This document shows, in pieces, positions 55,193 through 64,000 of a DNA stretch of 64,000 bases; within the stretch, counting starts at the first letter, position 1, and the number at the start of each line of letters is the position of its first letter. Position numbers and translations under genes: made by a program. Source of the DNA: Apoderus coryli (Eukaryota; Arthropoda; Insecta; Coleoptera; Attelabidae); assembly GCA_911728435.2 (NCBI GenBank), contig OU452199.1, forward strand, positions 22,082,860-22,146,859. Reading direction: 5' to 3'. The notes under the pieces were generated by a model, which was given only the letters and a program-made list of their open reading frames with translations, was not told the DNA's origin and did not search any database.

Positions 55193-56667
55193 TTAAGATT
55201 TCTTTGATGTCGACCTCTGTACTTTAGTTTTATAAGCTTTTATTGTCCGTGTTTGTGTTTTTTTCTTGTGTCTTGTTTCGTACATGTGTGATATTATATT
55301 AGACAAGTTGTGTCTGGTTTTATATTGGTATGTTAATATTTTCAGTACGTAAATTTGATTAATATCTAGAATTTGACTTTCAGTGAAAAGCAAATCAATA
55401 GGGTATGTTTTCTTTTTATTATATATGATCTTAAGAAGAATTTTTTGCATGGTTTCTAGTTTTTTTAAATGACATGGATATGCGGATCCCCATCCCGATA
55501 TCCCATATTGTAGAAGAGGATACACTAACGCAAAATAAGCTAAACGTAGCTGTGGGACGTTAAGGATGTATTTTAGTTTGTGAAACTTGAAGACAAGAAT
55601 TCTAAGTTTCTTTACTAAGGAGTTTGTGTGAATATCCCATTTGAGATTACTATCAATTTCTATGCCTAAATATTTGATGCTTTTTGTTTCTTCTATGACA
55701 ATAATTGTATTTTCCTGGATAAGTTTTAAGGATGCAAAATATGGCGCCTTTGATGCATTACATGTAAAACAAATATATTTTGTCTTATCGAAATTAATTG
55801 TTAGTGTCATATTGTCGAACCAATTTTTAATTTTAACCAAGTCATTTTCAGCCTTTATTTTAACATCTTTCCAGTTTCTCCCCGTATACAAAATAACCGT
55901 ATCATCGGCAAATGAAGAAACATCTCCTTCGTACTTGTTCTCAAGCAGTCCGTTTATATACAGAGAAAACAATACGGGCCCTAGCACGGTTCCCTGTGGT
56001 ACACCGTAATTAATTAAGGCGGGTTTACTTTTTGTATTGTTAATTTGTACATATTGGATTCTGTTTTCAAGATATGATTTTAGCAGCCGTAGTGGTACCC
56101 CCCTGAAACCAAGGTCATGTAACACTTCTATCAAAGTTCCATGATTTACTGTATCGAAAGCCTTGGCCAAGTCAACCTCACCATTATCCAATGTTTTATA
56201 TATATTATTGGTCAAATAAACCAATCCTCAGTCGACAGCCCTCGTCTAAAACCAAATTGTCTACAGGACAGTAATTTGTATTTTTCTGTATAAGATATTA
56301 TTCTGTTTTTTATTATCTTTTCGACTATTTTGGCAAGGTTTGAAACAAGGGATATCGGCCGATAGCACTCAACATTCATTCGATCTCCTTTTTTAAAAAG
56401 TGGTTTTACAAGTCCTACCTTCAAACTATGTGGGAAGTACCCAGTAGAAAAAATTTGATGTATTAAATGGGTTATAGGTTTGTCCAAAAAGTTTTTAAGA
56501 ATTCGAATATGTCTTGCTGATATTTGGTCGATTCCAGGAGCTTTATTTACTTTTAAATCTAGTATCGTATTTAAAACTTCCGTGCTATCAGTTGGTGTGA
56601 AATATATAGAGTTACTTATTTTTTTTCTTTTTATTTTTGATTTTGGTTTTGTTATTTTTAATGCCAA
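55193..56667 (-). pseudogene. J6 ORF2, reverse transcriptase part
   Basis: DLKVNKAPGIDQISARHIRI, VKPLFKKGDRMNVECYRPIS, LSCRQFGFRRGLSTED, then a frameshift near 56220, TNNIYKTLDNGE joined directly to VDLAKAFDTVNH: the usual residues between (LAIFLDLAK-type) are shortened, so motif A is damaged. Motif B NYGVPQGTVLGPVLFSLYI, motif C SSFADDTVILYTG (both Asp kept), IKYLGIEIDSNLKWD, YPLLQYGISGWGSAY, end TKVQRSTSKKS. Confidence 0.87.
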
Positions 56668-56857
56668 ATTCTCTCCTACTTTTGAAAAGTAAGTGTTAAA
56701 ACCCTCAGTAATATCATATGTTGCCTTTAATGTACAATCTTTAATTTTTATTTCCTTGATTTCAGTTTCTTTTTCTTTTTTACCTAAGAACGAGTTTATT
56801 GTTTTCCATACCCGCTTACTATCGATTTTATTTTTCTCAAGTTCTGTTTTATAATAC

Positions 56858-57950
56858 TTATAATTTAGTTTTGGATATGAGCTTCTGTAAATTTTTCTTA
56901 TATTCTTTGTACTCCTGCTCTTTGTTTATATCTAGTGGATCCAATTGTTGTTGTTTTATTTGGCTACTTCTAATTAGTCCCTGTGTTATCCAGGGGTGTC
57001 TTTTTTTAATATTATTTTTTAACACGATTTTTTGTGTTACAGATTCTACAGCATTTTTAATTGTATTTATTAAAATGCCTGTCTTTTGGTCTAAATCATT
57101 TATATCGTAAAATTCCCTCCAACTTTCTTTTTGTATTTTATTTATTAGTTTTTTTTCATTTGTTATATTTACAGACGTTTTTTTATTATCATTTTGAGCT
57201 ACAACTTTTTTTATTTCTAGCAATCCTATAACAGGGTAATGGTCTGTGATATCTGATTTTACAATGAATGCTTTGTATCTATTTATTTCTAAACCTTTCC
57301 TAAAAATGTGGTCTATACAAGATTTCGATCCACGTTGTATTCGTGTATAGTTATTTATAAGAGAATAATAACCGTGTTCACTTAAAATATTTTTATATTC
57401 TTCAGCATAGAGTTTGTTTGACAAAATATCTATATTTGTGTCTCCTACGATAAAATAGATACTGTTCCTTTTTTTTTATTATTGTTATCTAAGTATTCTG
57501 ACAATAGATTATTAAAGTTATTTGGACTAATTTCGTGTGGTCTATACAGAGCATCTACCTGTATTTTTTGTTTATTTATTACGAGAAAATTTTGTATCAG
57601 GTTGATTTGACCTATTTTAATAATTTTGTGATAATAATTTGTATAAATATCTTTTATATATATTAAAACCCCATCATTCTGATTTATATCCCCGCAATTA
57701 TATACCGATCGATACCCATTTATGTTGTAGAAATTAATATCATGTACAATCCAAGTTTCGCTTAATACTATTATATCAAAAACAAATTTGGTCTGACTCA
57801 GAAATACAAGGAACTCATTAAAGTTCTTGTTAATACTCCTAATATTACAATGCAGTATTGAAAAGAAATTATCATAAACACTTGGTGCAATACCAAACTC
57901 AAGATCGTCACAACTATTAATATAATTTGATTTTATTTCTTTATGTTGAA
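56858..57950 (-). pseudogene. J6 ORF2, apurinic-like endonuclease part
   Basis: The N-terminal half (57540-57950) lacks a listed ATG frame but reads FSILHCNIRSINKNFNEFLV, DIIVLSETWIVHDINFYNI (Glu kept), SVYNCGDINQNDGVLIYIK, QVDALYRPHEI. A frameshift in an A run near 57470 leads to NSIYFIVGDTNIDILSNKLY, SCIDHIFRKGL, ITDHYPVIGLLE and KRHPWITQGLIRSSQIKQQQ. All nuclease blocks are recognisable. Confidence 0.84.
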
Positions 57951-58104
57951 AATCCCTTACATAATTATTATCTGCTTATCTTTGTAAAATACAAATAATA
58001 ACAATACAGTGATACGAATTACCATCAAAATTTAGAATTTAATATTTCAGTTCCTTCACCTAAATTATTTTATTTTGTCTGGAAAATGCACTATTTAGCG
58101 TTGT

Positions 58105-58946
58105 TCACTGGTCTTCTACTTTTTTTTGGCTACGTGTATGACGCACTCTTCCACCAGCGGTAGTACCATCAGTATTCTTAGGACTATATTCGATTTTTCT
58201 TTCTTTCGTTTTATTCTTATTTGTTTCCTTGTCATTTCCATGTTTCGTGTCATTTCTTATTTTCCCGTTTTCTGCTTTTACTGTTTCAATGTCTTCTGGA
58301 TCAAGTTCGCTGCTTTCATCTCCAGTGTCTGTGCCTTTCTCTTCTAGTTGTTTTAGTTCATCTATAGTGTATATATTTCCGTCAATAATTATTTTGTTTC
58401 CTTTAATTTTTGCCTCCAGGTTTTGAGCAGTTGCTTTCTTTTGATGGTATTTTAGTGTTCTTCTCACCTTTCGATCATCAAAGCAAAGGTCATTTGATAT
58501 AGATATACCTGTACCTCGTAGTTTTTTGGCCTCACTGAAAACTTCTGACTTTGTTAGAAATTGGACAAACTGAATAACCACAGGCGGCGTCTCTTTCTTT
58601 CCCACAGTGTATATATTGTTTATATCGTCTTTTGTTAGGTGGATAGAGAGTTTCTCATTAATGACGTTAAGGCTGTCCTGTAGTAAAATTTCTTTTTTTA
58701 CACTTATCCGAAGACAATTATGTTGTTTTTTCTTTGGAACCTTTGGACTGAGATCAAATGTTCCTTAACACTGTTGACTTCTTCTTGATTTTCTTTTATT
58801 TTTTCATTTACCTCTGCTACTTTTTGTTGTATTTCTTCCCTGATACTCTTTATTTGTTCTTCAACTATTTTAGTTAGGTTATTTGTTTGTTGTTCGTTAG
58901 CTTTTTGTATTTGTTTGTAAATATCTTCAAGTGAGAATGATGACAT
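58105..58946 (-). pseudogene. J6 ORF1, coiled-coil RNA-binding protein, one frameshift
   Basis: ATG 58946 gives MSSFSLEDIYKQIQKANEQQ, then a coiled coil (EEQIKSIREEIQQKVAEVNE) and FQRKNNIIVFG. A frameshift in an A run near 58700 leads to LQDSLNVINEKLSIHLTKDD and the C-terminal domain SEAKKLRGTGISISNDLCFD, then NLEAKIKGNKIIIDGN and a basic tail. The order and motifs match J3 ORF1, which is open. Confidence 0.8.
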
Positions 58947-59310
58947 ATTCTCTGTAGTATTTCCGCACTTCTTTACTATAGTGCAGTGGTGAAAAATTTC
59001 TACCACCGGTGAAAAAGTTCTACAACCGGCCGTGATAACAAAATAGGATATTTTGTTTATTTTTAGGCAGAAATCAAACGAAAATCGTCCGTATTTACTG
59101 TTGTTTAAACGACATTTTAAACGAACAATTTGCTGCTATAATCACGTAATTTTAATGATTTCTTGTTCCTACCTTAAGTTCATTTGTCCGTTTCACCTTT
59201 ATGACATCACTCGCGAAAATCTGAGAATTTTTTAACCGTTTTTTATTCTAAATAATTCGATTTTATCGGAGCACATTTAAAACGTGTGTATTCACAGTGC
59301 TGTTTACTCT
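58947..59310. other. spacer with a short tandem repeat
   Basis: GGTGAAAAATTTCTACCACC is followed by GGTGAAAAAGTTCTACAACC (58987-59028), a 23-bp duplication at the presumed J6 5' end. Nothing else recognised. Confidence 0.5.
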
Positions 59311-59345
59311 CTTTGAATGTCTCCAGTAATGTCAATTCTCCCTCT

Positions 59346-59398
59346 GTCTGTACCCCCCAGCTCGAAAAAGAAAATAAGTGTGTCTTAGGCGTACAGAC
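59346..59398 (-). ncRNA. 3' UTR stem-loop of R4-F
   Basis: Minus-strand GTCTGTAC (59398-59391) pairs with GTACAGAC (59353-59346). It is the counterpart of the R4-B hairpin, with C-G replaced by T-A at one pair. Confidence 0.65.
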
Positions 59399-59489
59399 AC
59401 AGACGGCCCCATATCATCCCTACCGTCTCCGACCCCGACAGGTGTCAAGGGAGCATGGAGCAGGAACGTACGGCAGCACCGGGGTTTGA

Positions 59490-61061
59490 TCAATACCGTA
59501 CGAGTGCCATAGATAGAAATGCAGCACCCGTAATGCCGCATAATGGCAATGCATATAACCAAAGATAGCATATGTCGGACAAGCCGACTACAAACGCATT
59601 AGTGTCTCTGGCGAGGAATGGCAAGCCCTACATTGAATTATAGGAACCTCAAGACTACATGCGACTACGGTATGCGAAGGTGTTTAGTAACCCATCCTGA
59701 CAGGCAAAAATGAAACCCTCCGTCTCAGACTTAAGCATGCCGGATCTTCGGCCCCCTCGATGTCGTGGGAGGTAAAGCCTTGGAACGGGTGCCTTAGTAT
59801 GATGACTTCGGTGCAATGTCATCATCTTTCGCGTCCTCATGTCAAGTTCGCGCAGCTCCGCTATGGTGTATTTTAACACCCCAAAGGAGTAAAGGAGGAC
59901 TGGAACAGCGAGCATATTTATTGCAGCGCCTTTATTCTTTCCCGACAACTCTGATGACCAGATTTGTCCGAGCTGCCGCACATATTCACTGCGAAGGGCT
60001 TGTTTCACCCGGGCGGAATCTTGTATGTGGCATTGAGCCACGCCCAGGTACGTGTACGTCCCCCCGGCGTCCAAATGTTTTAAGACGCTTCCATCCACCA
60101 ACTGCACGTCCTCTCCGTGTTCCGCTGGGCGTCCTTTCTTAAGATGGACAATCGCACATTTGTCGATCCCAAACACCATAACAACGTCATGAGTATATCG
60201 CTGCAGTACCGTTATTGTGTTCTTGAGATCTTTGTCTCCGGAAGCATACAGTTTCAGGTTATCCATATAAAATTGATGGGTGACCTTATACCTCCGGGCT
60301 GAGGGTGTGCCGCAAAAGTATCCGCGTGTGTCTCGCAGGGCAACTGACAGTGGTAGTAGAGAGATACAAAACAGGGGACTAAGATAATATCCTTGGAAGA
60401 TGCCCCTTCTGAAGGATACCACTCCAGTCAAGACCCGCGTGTTGCCCGATGTTATAGCAAAACGGGTCCTCCAGAGCTGCATCATCCGTTCTATGCATCT
60501 CACCACCGGGACCGGTATCGAAAGGCCTGTCAACAAGGTGGTGGCCTTCCGATAGTCGATCTAGGCCTTCGAGAGATTCCGCTTAAACTGTACAGAATCC
60601 TGCGTAACAGTTCGATCTATCAGCAGGCATTCACGACAGCCAGCAACACCCCTCTTTGATCCACGCTGCTCGTATACCCCACGAAACAGCGGATCAATCG
60701 CGTTCAATATCTGCTTGTACAAAATCTTAGTGAATACCTTGTAACAAGCGTTTAAACATGTTATTGGCCTGTAGTTCTTTGTATCCGACAAATCTCCGTT
60801 CTTTGGGAGTAGTGCTGTGCCCCTCGACAAACCACGTTGGAATTTCCAAACCAAATGAGGATGGATACTGGGGAATATCTTCCACCAGTAGGTATTAATT
60901 CCATCCGATCCTGGGGCAGCAAAGTTCTTGGTGGCCGCTAAAGCACCTCGAACTTCCTCAGTAGTTATCGATTCGCACATTTGGTCTGGTTGAGGAAACC
61001 CTCGAAGGAAGTTTCCAAACTGTGCTAGGGCTGGAGTGTCTTCGTTGAAAGCACGCGTCAC
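59490..61061 (-). pseudogene. R4-F polyprotein, RT and partial finger region
   Basis: NFAAPGSDGINTYWWKIFPS, LLPKNGDLSDTKNYRPITCL, GSKRGVAGCRECLLIDRTVT, a break near 60550 at motif A, RRGIFQGYYLSPLFCISLLP (motif B altered, FQGY), HQFYMDNLKLYASG (motif C YMDD reads YMDN), EDVQLVDGSVLKHLDAGGTY with Gln where R4-B has a stop, GKNKGAAINMLAVPVLLYSF, LYLPRHRGGR, SETEGFIFACQDGLLNTF. The finger remnant near 59580 and the sequence up to VLPY follow, then the frame runs into the 3' UTR because the endonuclease is gone. Confidence 0.88.
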
Positions 61062-61960
61062 TTCATAAATATTCCCTCAGAAACATTCAACCCGATCCGC
61101 GGAAGGTGGGCTGTCGACAACACGCTGAGGCGTTTGGAACAAACGAGAAGGATTCTCCTTGAACTGTAAGTTCTCGAGACCCCCTTTGCTCGCCTCGCTA
61201 GTGACTTTTTTACAGTCACCAGCATCCGTATTTTGTCGGAACATTGCTGCTTGATGGTCTGCAGCAAATTGTCACGAAGCGTGTAATACGTCCGCCATAA
61301 TTCGGCAGCAATACGACGGACTTTAGCCGTGAAAGATAATCCAGCCCTTCTGTACTGGATCACACACTAAATACAAGAGGCGCGCTGTCTTTCCCCACGA
61401 ATCTTGGCCTCGATCTTTTCTACACGTCTTCTAGTTCTTTCGGCATAGGCATCGCCCGCCGAAAGGCGGCTATCTTTGGTTAGGTCCTCTCTGGTTAGGT
61501 CCTCTGACTGCGGGCGTCTACACCTGTGCAGAGTCCTTCGATCACCTAGGTCAACAAGCAATACGGGAGGGTCCTCTACCCTCCTATCCGCCATTGGTAC
61601 TACTACCTCTGGCAGATCGGGAGGAGGAGGTCTCCTAACATAACCCCTTCTCCGCAGGTACGACATATAGTCCCGAATTGTTGCGCAGTAAGTGATCGAT
61701 ACTCAGGTTGCATCTCACACTACCGCGCATGCATAAGAGCCATATATCCCCTACGTTGGGGGCTGCTGCCCTCATAGGAGAGCATCAGGTCGTCCCTTAT
61801 TGCGTCTGTCCACTCAAGGCGTCGTTGTGCATTGCGGCCGTCATCATTGTCGGGCTGGTCCAGTTGAGCCCCACCACCTTGCCCTTCACCGATTACCCGA
61901 TTCGGTTGGGTGGGGGGCCCCCACGGCTTTCAATATCTCGAACCGCGGGTAGGTGCTGAC
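61058..61960 (-). pseudogene. R4-F polyprotein, N-terminal region
   Basis: Reads in pieces: YMSYLRRRGYVRRPPPPDLP, RRRVEKIEAKIRGERQRASC, then a stop, IQYRRAGLSFTAKVRRIAAE, LRDNLLQTIKQQCSDKIRML and RRILLVCSKRLSVL. Each matches R4-B in order. At least three frame breaks. The function of this N-terminal part is not known to me. Confidence 0.8.
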
Positions 61961-62128
61961 AGGGAGTCGGCCTGGAAAACATCCGGGCGGGAAAGGGTGA
62001 GATTTAGTATTGTTTCTCAACCCTTGGGGGCACCTTGGAGTCAGGCTGCCGATCCGATTTCCCCCTCTAGCTGGGAAGGTGGGGGCGCTACTCCCCATTA
62101 CCCAAAGATGTTGTTTGGGTACCCTACC

Positions 62129-62146
62129 TTATTATTATTATTAATA
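62129..62146. repeat. (TTA)n tract at the 5' end of R4-F
   Basis: Five TTA units (TAA on the element strand) abut the R4-F 5' end, as for the plus-strand cluster. Confidence 0.85.
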
Positions 62147-62449
62147 AGAATACTTTGATTTCGGTCATATGTCTCAAGCAATAACTGCCGATTCGGCATC
62201 ATTGTGTTTTGCGACCTGACAATTTGACAACTAAATTACGCGTCGAATTCGACGCATGCGCTAAGTTGCCCAGCTACTTATCTCTAAATGATCATTTACT
62301 TGTTGGGGCTAAGCTTCACTAGGCTATCACGGTGGCTTTTACTAAATATATAAAAATGAAGTTTATACTTTGTGTTTCAGAGGTGACGCTCTCGTAAAGT
62401 GCTTGGACCCAAGAGGATACCGCTCGTAGTAGCATTCCGATATCCTATA
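62147..62449. other. spacer, no gene seen
   Basis: Includes a 16-bp palindrome GCGTCGAATTCGACGC near 62240. Otherwise nothing recognised; the 62377-62601 minus frame is antisense to the BEL/Pao remnant. Confidence 0.45.
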
Positions 62450-62735
62450 TACCCGCTTTCAACGGAGTGCACCAAAAGACAAATCGTCTCATTTAGCTCG
62501 TAATTTTGATCCACTTGGAGGTCTGTCGCCTGATACGTTTTTAATAAAACAACTAAATCAACAAATATGGCTTTGTAAATTGGGTTTAGATGATTCTCCA
62601 CTTGCTCACATCCTCCGCCTTTGGGATAAATATAAGTCCGTTTTTATGTGCCTAGAGAACTTTCCATTTCCCATCCAACCTCCACCTGCCGACTTTGCTG
62701 GACTTCATTGTTTTGGATATGCCAATGAGAAATGA
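62450..62735 (+). pseudogene. BEL/Pao polymerase remnant (region after the RT core)
   Basis: KSSHLARNFDPLGGLSPDTF, then IKQLNQQIWLCKLGLDDSPL, RLWDKYKSVFMCLENFPFPI and GLHCFGYANEK. The F/YDPLGxxSP and KLGxDDxL blocks with the following W-x-x-y are characteristic of Pao-type Pol just downstream of the RT active site. The frame begins after two TAG stops near 62430 and ends with TGA at 62735. A usual Asp in G-F-x-DAS reads Y-A-N. Confidence 0.72.
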
Positions 62736-62790
62736 TATTGTGCAGTGGTTTATTTTGTATTTCCTCATACATTAAAGTCAAACCAGAGGC

Positions 62791-62947
62791 ACACAATAAT
62801 TCTAATATAGGTGATGAATCGTCTTTTAAAGGCGGTACCCATGATTTCGCACATACAATGTATGTACGCGATCATACTTTGTGCTAATTCAAGGGTACCG
62901 CCTTTAAACGACGCGACGTTTCACTACCTATATTAGAATTATTGTGT
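62791..62947. mobile_element. 157-bp foldback MITE
   Basis: Arms start ACACAATAATTCTAATATAG and match each other for about 55 bp, including the AAAGGCGGTACCC block, with a 13-bp length difference. No convincing target duplication. Non-coding. Confidence 0.78.
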
Positions 62948-63124
62948 ACAGTTGTTTTGTCTGCCCGCTTAGTAGCTTTCGTACAGCGCACTTTTTTGAA
63001 TAGGAATAATTTCTCCCGTGTGTGTGTCATTTATGCACAAATCCGGGGAAGTCGGTGGCTGTCTTGTTTGTAAAGAAGACTGACTATGACTTTCTGAGTG
63101 AGGCTTTGAGAATTGTGATGGGAT
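62948..63124. other. spacer possibly belonging to J7
   Basis: The plus strand reads VSFVKKTDYDFLSEALRIVM in a short frame just before J7; this is too vague to assign. Confidence 0.35.
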
Positions 63125-63683
63125 ATGATTATATTCCGTTCGCTAGCAGTGCAAAGAGTCTGTGACTAATTATGCAGAGAACTGTGAGGTGAGGTTTCGT
63201 GAGCAGTGCACTACAAACATTCGAAAAGCCTACCTGGAATTAAGCCTTTTATATCCACACAGATCGTCTCTTAAGATAACAAAAAAAAAAAGAAGCTTTC
63301 TGAGACCTTAGTTTTGTCTGAATTTACCTATTTTGCACCACTAATGGTCCCTGTCTTGCTACTGACACAATGGATCGGCTGCAGCGTGTTCAAAATTCCT
63401 GTTTGAGATTTATGTTTGGAATTGCAAAATATGAACATATATCCCATAAACTTGTGGTTTTAAAGTGGCCTAATATGAGGAACAGGTTCAAATATTACGC
63501 TCTATGTCTCTATCATAAAAAATCTTGAATAAAACACCACCTTATCTGTTTAATAAAATAAAGTTTCGTACAAATGTGCATCATATTAACGTTCGATCTC
63601 GTGGTTTCATAACTCCTCCAATCCATAGGTCGGTCCTTTTTCTGAGGGGGTTTGTAGCGGTAATAAAGAAGTTTCAGTCGTGA
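63125..63683 (+). pseudogene. J7, C-terminal fragment of a CR1/Jockey-group ORF2
   Basis: DYIPFASSAKSL, a break, FREQCTTNIRKAYLELSLLY, ETLVLSEFTYFAPLMVPVLL, a break, MDRLQRVQNSCLRFMFGIAK, KLVVLKWPNMRNRFKYYALC, a stop, KTPPYLFNKIKFRTNVHHIN, VRSRGFITPPIHRSVLFLRG. The order matches the J1 C-terminus (VQRMQNSCVRLVCGI; LHCLVLYNKV; KLKFRGCLHDVNIR). Only this tail of the RT protein is left, and no ORF longer than about 60 codons survives. Confidence 0.8.
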
Positions 63684-64000
63684 TGAGTTTATTTGTATCA
63701 GAAGAGAACAGAATCTGTTAGTCCGCTATCACATATACCAGGCTAACAAAGTTAGTAGGGTTCGACCCAGTTCCTAACAGACTCCAGCGAATGGAATTCC
63801 AAAGTGATCAGGGATCAGCAAAGGGGCGCCAGAATATTTTTGAGTACAAAAATATACAAAAACTTTCCTTGTTATATTCAAGGCAATTGTACTGAACAAA
63901 GATAGGGTAACTAAAAGAAAATGATGCCGTGCTCCCTAAACAAATCAGAAGTCCAAACACTACTAGATTAGATTAGATCACTCGTTAAGCTGTGTATGAT
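63684..64000. other. no gene seen to the window end
   Basis: Nothing recognised; J7's 3' UTR may occupy part of it. Confidence 0.45.

Larger units (their letters stand above)
54720..58946 (-). mobile_element. non-LTR retrotransposon J6 (same family as J3), decayed
   Basis: Minus-strand order: ORF1 (58105-58946), endonuclease (56858-57950), RT (55193-56667), 3' UTR ending GGAAATAAATAATTATT with an ATT-type tail. Three to five frameshifts. Confidence 0.88.
59311..62128 (-). mobile_element. R4-clade non-LTR element R4-F (same family as R4-B), decayed
   Basis: The 5' end (AAGGTAGGGTACCC at 62128) abuts a (TAA)n tract. Homology with R4-B covers 5' UTR, N-terminal block, RT and the 3' UTR hairpin. 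The endonuclease is deleted. Similarity to R4-B fades near 59311, so the TAA flank on that side is not seen. It is GC-rich relative to its surroundings. Confidence 0.88.

Overview
The window looks like a repeat-dominated, AT-rich insect chromosome segment. Evidence: every recognisable coding stretch belongs to transposable element families common in insects (CR1/Jockey-group and R4-clade non-LTR retrotransposons, BEL/Pao, Ty3/Gypsy, PIF/Harbinger, hAT, mariner-like, Penelope-type ribozyme repeats). The intergenic DNA is AT-rich and carries short GTAGGTACCTA-like words familiar from aphid and moth genomes. I cannot name the species. I found no convincing host gene, tRNA or rRNA in the 64 kb. 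Names R4-A to R4-F and J1 to J7 below are labels for this window only.

Layout. 1-8.8 kb: a palindrome at the window edge, a minus-strand non-LTR element (J1, 1.85-6.0 kb) inside a short tandem repeat, a hammerhead ribozyme motif, and an ACGT-rich degenerate repeat zone. 8.87-21.67 kb: a head-to-tail, all-plus-strand series of R4-clade elements with restriction-like endonuclease (A, B, a 45-bp remnant, C, D, E). They lie between (TAA)n tracts, which is the target expected for the Dong/R4 group. C is interrupted by a CR1/Jockey fragment (J2) and D by a PIF/Harbinger transposon. 21.67-26.1 kb: minus-strand J3. 26.4-29.3 kb: BEL/Pao integrase remnant, mariner-like remnant and a 1-kb TIR element. 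29.3-36.4 kb: mostly gene-free DNA with two ribozyme motifs, then a dispersed repeat holding three 534-bp tandem copies and a (GACA)n tail. 36.6-39.8 kb: J4. 39.9-40.7 kb: hAT remnant, followed by a 371-bp insertion with two mirror-image hammerhead motifs and a 12-bp target duplication. 41.8-45.4 kb: a Ty3/Gypsy element, truncated in its integrase, between two Jockey-like fragments. 45.8-50.1 kb: J5, the least damaged element. 50.2-54.7 kb: gene-free DNA with hairpins, a MITE and a tandem repeat. 54.7-58.9 kb: J6, same family as J3. 59.3-62.1 kb: R4-F, a minus-strand sister of R4-B. 62.4-64 kb: BEL/Pao RT remnant, MITE and J7.

How it fits together. Non-LTR elements copy themselves by target-primed reverse transcription. 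The APE-type copies (J series) carry ORF1 (RNA-binding) and ORF2 (endonuclease plus reverse transcriptase). The R4 copies have a single ORF with RT, CCHC finger and a PD-D/E-K type endonuclease. Nearly all are broken by frameshifts, stops or truncations. The most informative points are the repeated targeting of one (TAA)n locus, a covarying 3' UTR hairpin shared by R4-B and R4-F, a PIF/Harbinger insertion whose TAA duplication explains the R4 interruption exactly, and a set of Penelope-type hammerhead motifs.
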